This document shows positions 36,164 to 46,664 of a DNA stretch of 64,000 nt, one piece after another; positions within the stretch are counted from its first letter, which is position 1, and each line of letters begins with the position of its first letter. Made by a program: the position numbers and the translations under genes. Origin of the DNA: Rhodoferax sp. (GTDB taxonomy: Bacteria > Pseudomonadota > Gammaproteobacteria > Burkholderiales > Burkholderiaceae_C); NCBI GenBank assembly GCA_008015235.1, contig SSFF01000004.1, positions 1-64,000 of the forward strand, in the 5' to 3' direction. A model generated the notes under the pieces. That model was not told the DNA's origin. It did not search any database and was given only the letters and a program-made list of their open reading frames with translations.

Positions 36164-37051
36164 TCAGGACAGCGTACGCGGGTTTCGGGGCCACAGTACG
36201 CTGGCAATGGCGGCCATCACGAACACCATGGCCAGCCAGTCCTGCCAGTGCGGCACTTCGCCGATGATGAAGGTGGCGCTGAGGGTACCCACCAGGGGGA
36301 TTGCCATGATGCTCATGGCGCTGGTAGCGGGGGGCAGGTCGCGCGCCATGCCGAACCAGATGAGCTGCGCCACACCGTAGTTGATGAGCACGCCATAGGC
36401 CAGGCTCATCCACATCGGCAAGGAAAAGCTTGCTACCGGTACCGGTGTTTCGAGTGCCAGGGCCAGCACCCACAGCACAGCCGAACCCAGGGCCAGCATC
36501 CACACTGTCACGACCATGGGGGACAGCGTGAGATGCGCGCGGCGAACCATCACCGTACCCAGTCCCCAGCAGCCCGCCGCACCCAGCATCCACGCGATCC
36601 CCGTGGGGCGGCCGCTCAGGCGCGCCAGCTCGTGCCACAGTAGCAATCCGATGGCAGCCGCCGAGCAGGCTACAGCCAGTCGCACGCGCGGCGTGACGCG
36701 TTCGCCGAAGAACAGCGCACCGATGAGTACGGTGATGATGGGCATGGTGAAGCCCAGGATGGCCGCACGGCCCGAAGCCAGCGCCTGCACGCCGAAGATG
36801 GACAGTGTGTGCCAGCCCAGTACGTTGGGCAGACCCAGAAGTGCAATGGTGCCCCACTCGCGCCCTTGCGGCCACATGCGTTCGCCGCGCAATGCCACAT
36901 AGGCAAACAGCCAAGCCGCGCCCAGCGACATGGTGCTGGCGCGGAAATACAGTGGCGTCATGCCCGAGAGCGACAGCTTCATCATGGGCCAGTTCACGCC
37001 CCACATGAGGGTGAGGGCGACCAGGGCCCAGGCCTGCTTGCGGGAGATCAC
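36164..37051 (-). CDS. EamA (DMT) family transporter
   Basis: The 295-aa protein has about ten membrane segments in two EamA repeats. The first shows [18 protein letters not shown] and [19 protein letters not shown], and the second shows [14 protein letters not shown] and [15 protein letters not shown], each part read as a landmark. The start is GTG 37051, overlapping the thyA stop by 4 nt, so it is translated together with thyA. The DMT family exports metabolites or amino acids; the substrate is unknown. Confidence 0.88.
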   Translation of the reverse strand: MISRKQAWALVALTLMWGVNWPMMKLSLSGMTPLYFRASTMSLGAAWLFAYVALRGERMWPQGREWGTIALLGLPNVLGWHTLSIFGVQALASGRAAILGFTMPIITVLIGALFFGERVTPRVRLAVACSAAAIGLLLWHELARLSGRPTGIAWMLGAAGCWGLGTVMVRRAHLTLSPMVVTVWMLALGSAVLWVLALALETPVPVASFSLPMWMSLAYGVLINYGVAQLIWFGMARDLPPATSAMSIMAIPLVGTLSATFIIGEVPHWQDWLAMVFVMAAIASVLWPRNPRTLS

Positions 37052-37887
37052 ACCGCTACAGGCGCCTTGATGGCTGCGTGGCTTTCGTAGCCCTGCATCT
37101 CGAAGTCCTCGTACTGGTAGTCGAAGATGCTGTCGGGGCGGCGTTTGATCTGCAGGGTGGGGTAGGCAAAGGGGGCGCGCGCCAGCTGGGTTTCGACCTG
37201 CTCGAAATGGTTGCTGTAGATGTGGCAATCGCCCCCGGTCCAGATGAAATCGCCCACGTCCAGGTCGCACTGCTGCGCCACCATGTGGGTGAGCAGCGCG
37301 TAGCTGGCGATGTTGAAGGGCACGCCCAAAAAGATGTCGGCACTGCGCTGGTACAGCTGGCAGCTCAGTTTGCCCTTGCCGCCTTCCGTCTCGCTGGGGG
37401 CCACGTAGAACTGGAAGAACGCATGGCAGGGCATGAGTGCCATCTTGTTCAGCTCGGCCACGTTCCAGGCGCTCACGATGATGCGGCGCGAATCGGGATT
37501 GGTCTTGAGCGTCCGGATGACATCGGCAATCTGGTCGATATGACCGCCGTCGGGCGTGGGCCAGGAGCGCCATTGCACGCCGTAGACCGGGCCCAGGTCA
37601 CCGGTCTCGGGGTTGGCCCACTCGTCCCAGATGGTCACATTGCGCTCTTTTAGCCAGTTGTTGTTGCTCGAACCCGTGAGGAACCACAGCAGCTCCTGGA
37701 TGATGGAACGCAAATGCACCTTCTTCGTGGTCACCAGCGGAAAACCCTCATTCAGGTCAAAGCGCATCTGGTAGCCAAATACGCTGCGCGTGCCGGTACC
37801 GGTGCGGTCGGCCTTGGTAACGCCCGTGGTGTACACGTGGCGCATGAAGTCTTCGTACTGGGAACGGATGGGGCGGGATGTGGTCAT
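37048..37887 (-). CDS. thyA: Thymidylate synthase
   Basis: ThyA methylates dUMP with methylene-tetrahydrofolate. From ATG 37887 the protein has 279 aa. It shows [38 protein letters not shown] and the nucleophile C154 in [12 protein letters not shown], then [13 protein letters not shown] and the C-terminal [21 protein letters not shown] (each part is a landmark). An in-frame extension to 37932 is not homologous. Two genes now separate it from folA. Confidence 0.97.
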   Translation of the reverse strand: MTTSRPIRSQYEDFMRHVYTTGVTKADRTGTGTRSVFGYQMRFDLNEGFPLVTTKKVHLRSIIQELLWFLTGSSNNNWLKERNVTIWDEWANPETGDLGPVYGVQWRSWPTPDGGHIDQIADVIRTLKTNPDSRRIIVSAWNVAELNKMALMPCHAFFQFYVAPSETEGGKGKLSCQLYQRSADIFLGVPFNIASYALLTHMVAQQCDLDVGDFIWTGGDCHIYSNHFEQVETQLARAPFAYPTLQIKRRPDSIFDYQYEDFEMQGYESHAAIKAPVAV

Positions 37888-38189
37888 GGCAATAAGACAG
37901 GCGCGAAGTGTTCGGAGCGCTTGAGGGGGCATTATGACGGCAAGGGTTTACGCACGATGCTGGTATGGACACGTGTCAGGGTTGTCTCCCTGCAACACAG
38001 CTTTTCAGTTATTTGGAGAAATCTCCCCAATTCCGGGCTTGAAACTTGATGCACGTCACAGGCAGCGTCCACAAGGATGAATTCGCTGGACTGACCCGGT
38101 TAGCATGCGGCAACTGACGTTCCAAAGTCCGGACGCAGTCGTGCACGTGGAGGGCGTGCAGGGCATACAAAAAATCAAAAGGGAGCGAC
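37888..38189. other. thyA-S8 protease intergenic region
   Basis: No gene is visible in about 300 bases. TTGGAGAAATCTCCCCAA at 38013-38030 is an imperfect inverted repeat that could be an operator. GGGAG lies six bases before the protease ATG. No convincing -35/-10 pair was seen. Confidence 0.4.
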
Positions 38190-40100
38190 ATGCATTTCAA
38201 AAGGCAATGGAGCACAGCGATGCTGGCTGCACTGCTGGCGGGCTGCGGCGGCGGAGGGGGCGGTTCGTCCTCGCCGGTAGCCAATTGCACGGAAACCGGA
38301 GTTTCCGCCAGCTACGCCTGCCAAAGTGGCAGTACGGAACCCTTGTATACCTACCAATGGGCGCTCAAACTGGCCAGCAGTTTCTTCAGCGTCTATTCAA
38401 CGACCACCGGTGGAATGGACCTCAATGTCGAGAGCGTGCACCAGAGTGGTCTGAAAGGACAGGGCGTAAGGGTGCTGGTGCTGGACGACGGTCTGGAGAT
38501 GACCCATGAAGACTTGGCTGCCAATGTGGACTCGGCCATGTCCTACAACTTCGGAACCGCCGGCAGCGACCCGTCCCCCACCGGGACACAACAAGCCCAC
38601 GGTACCAGCGTCGCGGGAATCATTGCCGCCGCCCAGAACGGCAAGGGAGTCATGGGCCTGGCGCCGCGGGCCATTCTCGGTGGCGCGAATTACCTCACCA
38701 TCAGCCCCACCACCCAGCAGGTGCTCGATGCCTATGGCGGGGCCAGTTGGTCCGCGACGGCCGACATCATCAATGCCTCCTATGGCACCAATCCTTCCAC
38801 ACCCCCACAGTACCCGGATGCCTCGGTCCCCGCAAACCTGAGTGCCATCCGTGCCTTGCCCAACCTGCGCAGTGGCAAGGGGCTGGTGTACGTGAAGGCG
38901 TCGGGCAATGAGTTCTACAGTTATGACAACGGTGTTACCACCCGTGACTGCCCGAGCAATGTACAAGGCGTCATTGGCTGCGAAGTGCCTGCGCACGATA
39001 CCGAAACGCTGGAGACCAATGTCATCACGGTGGCAGCGGCCAATGCCAATGCATTGCGTGCCAGTTATTCGAATGTCGGCGCGGTCAACTGGGTCACGGG
39101 GCTGGCCGGTGAGTTTGCCAACGGCGGTACCCACGGACAGACCGGTGGGCCTATCCTGTTCACGACCGACCAGAAAGGCTGTGCCAAGGGCTACAGCTAC
39201 ACAGGCACCATCAGCGGCGCGTATGCAGCCAATACTTTCCTTCAGGCTGCAACCTATCGCAATGGTTCCCTGGAAAACAGCAGCTGTGATTACGGCATGC
39301 TCAACGGCACGTCGGCGGCCACGCCCACAGTGGCAGGCGTGGTGGCATTGATGCTGCAAGCCAACCCCAACCTCACCTGGCGCGATGTGCGTGAGATCTT
39401 GCGCAGCAGCGCACGCAAGATTCAAAGCAGCTTCGGTTCCGGACCGAACAATGGAAACCGTGCCAAGCTGATCGACCTGACCAGCAGCGGCAGCAACGGC
39501 GGTGCTTTCACCAGCACGGCAGTCGGTACCAGTGCCGACCTGCAGGACAACGCCACCACCGCCCGGGTGGAGTATGGCTGGCAGACCAACGGTGCCGGAT
39601 ACGAGTATTCCAATGCCTTTGGTTTCGGTCTGGTGGATGCCGCTACAGCCGTGGCGCAGGCCAAGGCGACGACGACCTACCGCAGTGCCACGTTGGCACC
39701 GCCTGCATTCTCCAGTGTCACCAGTCTGACCAGCCTCAGTTATGGTCGTGTGACGCGCCTGCCCACGGTGACCGTGGCAGGGACGGGCCAGGTGGACGCT
39801 TTCCAGGTGCGCATGTCAGGCCCGCTGTGTGTGGGCAGCGTGGGTGTTTTTGTCCGCTCTCCGGCGGGTACGGTGTCGGCACTTTCAGTTCCCTACAACA
39901 TCTACTACAACACGGGCAAGGGTGCCTTGACCGACTACGCGCTGTCCAGCTACGCCTTCTTTGGTGAAAGCAAGGCGGGGAACTGGGAAGTATTCTTGGT
40001 GAGCGGGACCCCAGCCGCCAGTGGCGGCGGCACCTGTACGGCAGCGCCTTCGGGCGGGTCGCCTCTGACGGTCCAGTACCGCATTTTGGGTCGTGCATGA
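38190..40100 (+). CDS. S8-family subtilisin-like lipoprotein protease with P-domain
   Basis: The 636-aa protein has a lipoprotein signal (LLAGC, lipidated C19), then a Gly/Ser stretch, and a peptidase S8 domain (about 85-430). The triad is D99 (VLDDGL), H137 (AHGTSVAGI) and S375 (NGTSAATPTVAGV), with oxyanion N240 (ASGN). The C-terminal part (about 510-636) resembles a proprotein-convertase P-domain (VTVAGTGQVDAFQVRM, GNWEVFLVSG). This layout is kexin-like, anchored to a membrane and exported. There is no obvious propeptide between lipobox and catalytic domain. A small secreted protein follows in the same operon. Confidence 0.9.
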   Translation: MHFKRQWSTAMLAALLAGCGGGGGGSSSPVANCTETGVSASYACQSGSTEPLYTYQWALKLASSFFSVYSTTTGGMDLNVESVHQSGLKGQGVRVLVLDDGLEMTHEDLAANVDSAMSYNFGTAGSDPSPTGTQQAHGTSVAGIIAAAQNGKGVMGLAPRAILGGANYLTISPTTQQVLDAYGGASWSATADIINASYGTNPSTPPQYPDASVPANLSAIRALPNLRSGKGLVYVKASGNEFYSYDNGVTTRDCPSNVQGVIGCEVPAHDTETLETNVITVAAANANALRASYSNVGAVNWVTGLAGEFANGGTHGQTGGPILFTTDQKGCAKGYSYTGTISGAYAANTFLQAATYRNGSLENSSCDYGMLNGTSAATPTVAGVVALMLQANPNLTWRDVREILRSSARKIQSSFGSGPNNGNRAKLIDLTSSGSNGGAFTSTAVGTSADLQDNATTARVEYGWQTNGAGYEYSNAFGFGLVDAATAVAQAKATTTYRSATLAPPAFSSVTSLTSLSYGRVTRLPTVTVAGTGQVDAFQVRMSGPLCVGSVGVFVRSPAGTVSALSVPYNIYYNTGKGALTDYALSSYAFFGESKAGNWEVFLVSGTPAASGGGTCTAAPSGGSPLTVQYRILGRA

Positions 40101-40120
40101 ACACCATGAAGGAGCCATCC

Positions 40121-40600
40121 ATGTCCATCCAACGTTTTCTGGCCCTGGCTACGGTTTGTGCAGCAAGCCTGTCATGCGCGCAAGCCGGTCCCGTCCAGCC
40201 TGGACAGGAGCTGAGCCCCGCCGAACGCAGTGCACTTACGGAAGGCAGCACGGTCCAGATGGGCAGGCAGCAGTTCCAGATTCTTGTACCGGCTGTGCGT
40301 CCCAAAGGTGCAGGGGCTGCCAGCGGCGAAACCTGGCTGGTCAACGAGCAGGGCGTGGTCGGGCGCAGTACCCATGAAGTGCTGGTGGCGCAAGCCGATG
40401 CTGTGGCGGTGCAGGCGGTGGTGGCCAGTGGGGTTTTGCCGCCGCTGGTGCAGGCCAGTTATGGTGGCGCTATGCGGCTGACCACCCTGCGATTTGCCAG
40501 CTTTGCCGACGCCGTGCGCGCCCGTGCAGTGCTTGTGCAGCGACTACCCAGTGCCGAGGTGACCGTACCCGTGCAGTACGACAGTCCGCGCGCACGCTGA
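40121..40600 (+). CDS. Small secreted protein paired with the S8 protease
   Basis: This gene is not recognised. The 159-aa product has a signal peptide (MSIQRFLALATVCAASLSC, cut after AQA). The last 45 residues suggest beta-alpha-beta (RLTTLRFASF, ADAVRARAVLVQRLP, AEVTVPVQYD), as in a ferredoxin-like fold such as protease inhibitor I9. ATG 40121 is chosen because AAGGAG lies six bases upstream; ATG 40097 overlaps the protease stop. It is probably co-transcribed with the protease and could be an inhibitor or folding helper (inference). Confidence 0.65.
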   Translation: MSIQRFLALATVCAASLSCAQAGPVQPGQELSPAERSALTEGSTVQMGRQQFQILVPAVRPKGAGAASGETWLVNEQGVVGRSTHEVLVAQADAVAVQAVVASGVLPPLVQASYGGAMRLTTLRFASFADAVRARAVLVQRLPSAEVTVPVQYDSPRAR

Positions 40601-40648
40601 GTCGGTCAATACGTCCGCTGGGGTACGGTCCAATAGGATTGGTTCTGG

Positions 40649-41815
<1,167 letters not shown>

Positions 41816-41916
41816 GGCAAGTGGGCGCAAGGTGTGTGCGGGTAGATGGGGGCTTGCCGGTGGTACACAAGTGCTCGGCCTGGTCAGGACTGGAATACCT
41901 GTGAAATCGGTCATTG

Positions 41917-41957
41917 GCCCGCGTACATATTGCGTAGATAGCTATTGAATTGATAGC
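41917..41957 (+). repeat. Dispersed repeat copy between htrA and pepD
   Basis: The plus-strand copy reads GCCCGCGTACATATTGCGT, then AGATAGC, and the tail GCTATTGAATTGATAGC. It lies in the divergent promoter region of the two genes. Confidence 0.85.
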
Positions 41958-42046
41958 AATTGGCCGTTCCAGGGAAATCCTTGGACTCCATGCCGGGCGG
42001 CGCGCCGCCGCGAGACAGCTTCTAGAATGGCAGCCCTCACTTGTAT

Positions 42047-43531
42047 ATGCCAATTGCCATGCCCATTGCTACCCTGTCGCCGTCGCTGGTCTGGAACCAC
42101 TTCGCCACCCTGTGTGCCATTCCCCGCCCCTCGCGCCATGAAGCCGCCTTGCGCGAACACCTGATGGCCTGGGCGCAAGGGCGCGGACTGCAGACCGAGA
42201 CCGATACCGCGGGCAACCTGCTGATCCGCAAGCCCGCCAGCGCAGGCCTGGAGCAGGTACCGCCACTGGCCATGCAGGCGCACCTGGACATGGTGTGCCA
42301 GGCCAACAGTGGCTACGCCCACGACTTCCTGACCATGCCCATCCGCGCCGAGGTGCAGAACGGCTGGCTGGTGGCCCCCAACACCACGCTGGGCGCGGAC
42401 AACGGCATGGGTGTGGCCCTGGCGCTGGCCGCGCTGGAGGACGACACCTTGCAGCACGGCCCGCTGGAGGTGCTGTTGACTGTGGATGAAGAAGACGGCA
42501 TGGGCGGTGCCCACGGTTTGCAAGGCGGCTGGTTGCGCGCCACGTGCATGCTCAACCTCGACACCGAGGAGTGGGGCGAGTTCTACCTGGGCTGCGCCGG
42601 GGGTGCCGATGTGGAAGTGCAGGCGCAGTGGCCCACGCTGTCGGTGGCGGCAGGCCACACGCTGTGGACGCTGTCGATCAGCGGCCTGCGCGGCGGGCAC
42701 TCGGGCTGTGACATCCACCTGGCACGCGGCAACGCCAACCGCCTGCTGGCCCAGGCCCTGCAGGCGCTGCAGTGCGCGCTGGGCGATGCGGTGCAGCTGG
42801 TGTCGCTGCGCGGTGGCACAGCGCGCAATGCCCTGCCGCGCGAAGCCCGTGCGGTGCTGGCCTTGCCCGCCGCATTGCTGGTGCAGGCCCAACGTGTGGT
42901 GGACATCCTGGCCCAGCAATGGCGCAGCACGCTGGTGGTGGCCGGGGGCGAGACCCAGGTGGCGGTGCAATGGTTGCCTGCCGAGGTGACCAACGCCCAG
43001 GCGCTGTCTACACAAGCGCAGCGCAGCCTGCTGCAGGCCATGTGCATCGCACCCTACGGCGTGCGTGCCATGAGTCCGCATTTTGCGGGGGTGGTGGAAA
43101 CCTCGAACAACCTGGGCGTGGTGGACCTGAAAGACGGTGTCTTCAGCGCCAACCTCATGGTGCGCTCGCTGCGCGACGACCAGACCACGGCGCTGGCCGA
43201 CGCCATTGCAACCGTGTTTCGCAGTGCCGGCATGCAGGTGGATGTGGACGGTCACTACCCCGGCTGGACGCCCAACCCACAGTCGGCCTTGTTGGCGCAG
43301 TGCCAGGCGGTGTACCGCCAGACCGTGGGAGAGGACTCGCGACTTCAGGTCATCCACGCCGGGTTGGAGTGCGGCATCATCAACGCCAAGTACCCGGGCA
43401 TGGATACCGTTTCCTTCGGCCCCACCATCCGCGGCGCCCACGCACCCGGCGAGCGGGTGGAAATAGCCTCGGTGGAGCGCTGCTGGACGCTGCTGCGCGC
43501 GCTGATTACCGCGCTGGCCCAGCCGGTCTGA
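42047..43531 (+). CDS. pepD: Aminoacyl-histidine dipeptidase (PepD, M20 family)
   Basis: PepD cleaves X-His dipeptides such as carnosine in the cytosol. The 494-aa protein has the zinc-site motifs AMQAHLDMVC and GADNGMGVALAL, and VDEEDGMGGAHGL with the catalytic glutamates. Next comes the lid domain (about 190-380), then HAGLECGII near the C-terminus. Starts at 42047 and 42059 are both possible with no strong Shine-Dalgarno. It ends exactly where the convergent oxidase gene ends, within a shared TGATCA. Confidence 0.92.
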   Translation: MPIAMPIATLSPSLVWNHFATLCAIPRPSRHEAALREHLMAWAQGRGLQTETDTAGNLLIRKPASAGLEQVPPLAMQAHLDMVCQANSGYAHDFLTMPIRAEVQNGWLVAPNTTLGADNGMGVALALAALEDDTLQHGPLEVLLTVDEEDGMGGAHGLQGGWLRATCMLNLDTEEWGEFYLGCAGGADVEVQAQWPTLSVAAGHTLWTLSISGLRGGHSGCDIHLARGNANRLLAQALQALQCALGDAVQLVSLRGGTARNALPREARAVLALPAALLVQAQRVVDILAQQWRSTLVVAGGETQVAVQWLPAEVTNAQALSTQAQRSLLQAMCIAPYGVRAMSPHFAGVVETSNNLGVVDLKDGVFSANLMVRSLRDDQTTALADAIATVFRSAGMQVDVDGHYPGWTPNPQSALLAQCQAVYRQTVGEDSRLQVIHAGLECGIINAKYPGMDTVSFGPTIRGAHAPGERVEIASVERCWTLLRALITALAQPV

Positions 43532-44962
43532 TCAGACCATCTTGCCGGGGTTCATCAGCCCCAGCGGGTCCAGCGCCTGCTTGATGGCGCGCATGGTGGA
43601 AAGCATGACCGGGTCCTTGTACTCCACCAGCTTGTCACGCTTGAGGCTGCCGATGCCGTGCTCAGCGCTGATGGAGCCGCCGCGCGCCTTCACCAGTTCG
43701 TACACCACATGGGCAATCGGTTCCTCCATGTCGCGCAGGAAGGCCTCGGCATTGGCATCAACCGGAGCCTGCACGTTGAAGTGCAGGTTGCCGTCGCCCA
43801 GGTGGCCGTAGTTCACCAGTCGCACACCAGGGCAGGCAGCATGCAGGGCGGGCAGGGCCTCTTCCACGAAATCGGGGATGGAGGAAATGGGCAGCGAGAT
43901 GTCGTGCTTGAGATTCAAACCCTCCTGCGCCTGCGCCAGCGGAATGCTCTCGCGGATGTGCCACAGCGCATGGGCCTGGGCCACGTTCTCGGCCACCACG
44001 GCGTCGAGCACGCAGCCCTCCTCGATGGCCTGGCCCAGCAGGGCTTCGAAGCGCTCGCGGGCGTGGGTGGCGGATTCGAGGTCGGAGTTTTCCAGCACCA
44101 CAAAGTAGGGGGCTGCGGTTTCGTCCAGCGTGTCGATGAAGGGAATCCGCTGCTGCGGGAAATGCTTCTGTACCAGGCTCAGCGCAAAGCGGCCCATGAC
44201 CTCGAAGCCGGTGAGCCCGGCGTGCAGGTGGCGGTGTGCCAGGGTCAGCAGTTCCACCGCGCTTTGCAGCGAGTACACGGCGGCAAAGGCGGTGAGCTGC
44301 ACCGCTGGCAAGGGGCTGAGCTTGAGCGTGGCCGCGGTGATGATGCCCAGCGTGCCTTCGGCCCCGATGAGCAGGTGGCGCAGGTCGTAGCCGGTGTTGT
44401 CCTTGCGTAGGCCGGTCAGGTTGCTCCAGACCTCGCCCTGTGGCGTGACCACTTCCAGGCCCAGGCACAGTTCGCGCGTGTTGCCGTAGCGCACCACCTG
44501 CGTGCCCCCGGCATTGGTGGACAGGTTGCCGCCGATGGTGCAGCTGCCTTCCGAGCCCAGGCTCAAGGGGAATAGAAAACCCGCTTCGGCGCAGGCGTCC
44601 TGCAGGGTCTGCAGCACGCAGCCTGCTTCCACGGTGACGGTGAGGTTGCCTGCGTCGATGGCACGGATGTGCTGCATGCGCGTAGTGCGCAGCACCACCT
44701 GGGTGCCACTGGTGTCGGGCGTGGCACCGACCACCATGCCGGTGTTGCCCCCCTGGGGCACCACGGCCACCTGTGCGGCCGCGCAGGCACGCACCACGGC
44801 AGCCACCTCGGCGGTGGAGGCCGGCAGCACCACGGCCAGGGCGTGGCCACGGGTGCGCTTGCGCCAGTCCTGCTCGTAGGGGGTGAGGTCTTCGCTGTCG
44901 GCGGTGTGGACATGGGCGCTGCCGACGATGCCGCGCAGGGTGTCGAGCAAGGCAGTTTTCAT
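43532..44962 (-). CDS. FAD-linked oxidase (GlcD/D-2-hydroxyacid dehydrogenase family)
   Basis: The 476-aa protein has an FAD_binding_4 domain (about 35-180) with VVPQGGNTGMVVG and SCTIGGNLSTNAGG, and an FAD-oxidase C domain (about 215-470) with YGHLGDGNLHFNV and SAEHGIG, ending in DPLGLMNPGKM. This matches D-lactate, glycolate or D-2-hydroxyglutarate dehydrogenases; which one cannot be told from sequence. No glcE or glcF lies nearby, so it is probably a single-subunit enzyme. It overlaps DUF2069 by ATGA. Confidence 0.9.
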   Translation of the reverse strand: MKTALLDTLRGIVGSAHVHTADSEDLTPYEQDWRKRTRGHALAVVLPASTAEVAAVVRACAAAQVAVVPQGGNTGMVVGATPDTSGTQVVLRTTRMQHIRAIDAGNLTVTVEAGCVLQTLQDACAEAGFLFPLSLGSEGSCTIGGNLSTNAGGTQVVRYGNTRELCLGLEVVTPQGEVWSNLTGLRKDNTGYDLRHLLIGAEGTLGIITAATLKLSPLPAVQLTAFAAVYSLQSAVELLTLAHRHLHAGLTGFEVMGRFALSLVQKHFPQQRIPFIDTLDETAAPYFVVLENSDLESATHARERFEALLGQAIEEGCVLDAVVAENVAQAHALWHIRESIPLAQAQEGLNLKHDISLPISSIPDFVEEALPALHAACPGVRLVNYGHLGDGNLHFNVQAPVDANAEAFLRDMEEPIAHVVYELVKARGGSISAEHGIGSLKRDKLVEYKDPVMLSTMRAIKQALDPLGLMNPGKMV

Positions 44963-45390
44963 GCGGCCTCCGGCTCGCGCAGGCCCTTGGCCTTGGCAGC
45001 GCTCAAGCGCACGCGGATGTGCACCACGCAGGCGACAAAGATCAGCAGGCACAGGGCCACTTCCACCAGGGCGTAGTAGCTGCTGGGCGCACGGTCGCTT
45101 CCGGCGCGCACCACGCCTTCGGTGAAGTAGAGCCAGATCCACAGGCTCAAGGCCCGGTAGGTGTACATGCGGTGCTTGAGCAGCCCGGCCAACGGAATGC
45201 ACAAGGGCAGGGCCTTGAGTGCAATCCAGGAGCCCCCCGGTTTGATGGGGGCCAGCACCAGTTCCCAGGCGACGCACAGGGCAATGAGGGCCAGCAGGCT
45301 GACGACGGACACCCAACGGGCCAGGTTGGCAAGCGTGGGCGGGGTGTTGGGCTGGGGGGCGGGCGGGGTGCCCAGGGCAGACTGATTCAT
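44959..45390 (-). CDS. DUF2069 membrane protein
   Basis: The 143-aa protein has four predicted membrane helices. The segment YRALSLWIWLYFTEGVVRAG (given as a landmark) is typical of DUF2069. The function is unknown. It is upstream of, and translationally coupled to, the oxidase gene, and its start is 22 bp from the divergent yihY start. Confidence 0.85.
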   Translation of the reverse strand: MNQSALGTPPAPQPNTPPTLANLARWVSVVSLLALIALCVAWELVLAPIKPGGSWIALKALPLCIPLAGLLKHRMYTYRALSLWIWLYFTEGVVRAGSDRAPSSYYALVEVALCLLIFVACVVHIRVRLSAAKAKGLREPEAA

Positions 45391-45412
45391 GGAACTGGCA
45401 TCATAGCGGGCT

Positions 45413-46630
45413 ATGCAAATCCTATCCCGCCTGCGCCAATGGGCCTCCGAAGTGGCCCGCATTCCCTGGGCTGACGCACTGTTGACCCTGCGCGAGCGCT
45501 TCCGCGAAGACCGTCTGGCACTCACCGCCAGCTCGCTCACCTTCACCACCATCATCTCGCTGGTGCCCTTCATTGCCGTGGCCCTGGCCGTGTTCACGGC
45601 CTTTCCCATGTTCGCCAAGTTCCAGGATGTGCTGCAGAAATGGCTCATTGAAAGCTTGGTGCCCGACAACATCGCGCGCCAGGTGCTTGGCTATCTGAAC
45701 CAGTTTGCCGGCAAGGCCAGCAAACTCGGGGCGGCCGGTATTGCCGTGCTGTTTGGCACGGCCCTGGCCCTGGTGTTCACCATTGACCGTACGCTCAACA
45801 GCATCTGGCGGGTACGCACGCCACGGCCTTTTGCCCAGCGCGTGCTCATCTACTGGACCGCTGTCACGCTGGGTCCGCTCATGTTGGCAGTGAGTCTGTC
45901 CATCACCTCGTACGCGGTGTCGGCCAGCAAAGGTCTGGTGGGTGCGCTACCGGGCGGGGTGGGGCTGTTGCTGGACATTCTGCAGTTCCTGATGGTGGCG
46001 GCCGGCATGGCCGCGCTCTACCGTTTCGTGCCCAATACCTTCGTGCGCTGGGGCCACGCCTGGATGGGGGGTGTATTTGTTTCCACCGCCATGGAGCTGG
46101 CGAAGAAGGCACTGGCCATCTACCTGAGCAAGGTGCCTACCTACTCGGTGGTGTACGGCGCCTTTGCCACCGTGCCCATCCTGCTGGTATGGATCTACGT
46201 GGCCTGGATCATCGTGCTGCTGGGCGCCACGCTCACGGCCTACATCCCGAACCTGCTGGCCGGTGTGCACCGCATGCGCAGTGGTCCAGGCTGGCAGTTC
46301 ACGCTGGCACTGGACGCCCTGCGCCTGCTCGATGCGGCGCGCCAACAGTCTGAGCGCGGTGTCAGCATGGAGCAGCTGGGGGGCCGCCTGCGGGTGGACA
46401 CCCAGCGTCTGGAAACCGTCATGGAAGCCCTGCAGGCGCTGGACTGGGTGGGCTTGCTCAACGAAGGCGACACGCCAGCCCAGGGCGCTCGCTTTGTGCT
46501 GTTGGCCGACCCGGCCACCACGCCCTTGCAACCCCTGATGCAGCGCCTGCTGCTGCCGCCTCCAGCCACCGGCAAGAATTTGTATGAAATCGACCGCTGG
46601 CCCGCATTGAATCTTGAGGATGCGCTATGA
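45413..46630 (+). CDS. yihY: YihY/UPF0761 family membrane protein
   Basis: The 405-aa protein has an N-terminal amphipathic part with RFREDRLALTASSLTFTT, six membrane helices (about 35-290) and a cytosolic tail of about 110 residues. The tail resembles a winged-helix (GGRLRVDTQRLETVMEAL). The family was once wrongly called RNase BN. Its role is unknown. The stop codon lies inside a truncated dispersed repeat. Confidence 0.9.
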   Translation: MQILSRLRQWASEVARIPWADALLTLRERFREDRLALTASSLTFTTIISLVPFIAVALAVFTAFPMFAKFQDVLQKWLIESLVPDNIARQVLGYLNQFAGKASKLGAAGIAVLFGTALALVFTIDRTLNSIWRVRTPRPFAQRVLIYWTAVTLGPLMLAVSLSITSYAVSASKGLVGALPGGVGLLLDILQFLMVAAGMAALYRFVPNTFVRWGHAWMGGVFVSTAMELAKKALAIYLSKVPTYSVVYGAFATVPILLVWIYVAWIIVLLGATLTAYIPNLLAGVHRMRSGPGWQFTLALDALRLLDAARQQSERGVSMEQLGGRLRVDTQRLETVMEALQALDWVGLLNEGDTPAQGARFVLLADPATTPLQPLMQRLLLPPPATGKNLYEIDRWPALNLEDAL

Positions 46631-46655
46631 ATAGCATAGCGTTTGTCGCATTTTG
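46624..46655 (-). repeat. Truncated dispersed repeat across the yihY stop codon
   Basis: The plus strand reads GCTATGAATAGCATAGC, then GTTTGTCGCATTTTG, close to the tail and middle of the copy at 1309 (GCTAT-N7-ATAGC, TGTTTGCGCA). The GCCCGCG head is missing. The TGA of yihY lies within the tail. Confidence 0.5.
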
Positions 46656-46664
46656 ATTGGCAAC

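Noticed and set aside
43525-43538. 14-bp palindrome GGTCTGATCAGACC at the pepD/oxidase gene ends
   Set aside because: Both convergent genes end with Val (GTC) then TGA, which by itself produces this palindrome, so no regulatory role needs to be assumed.
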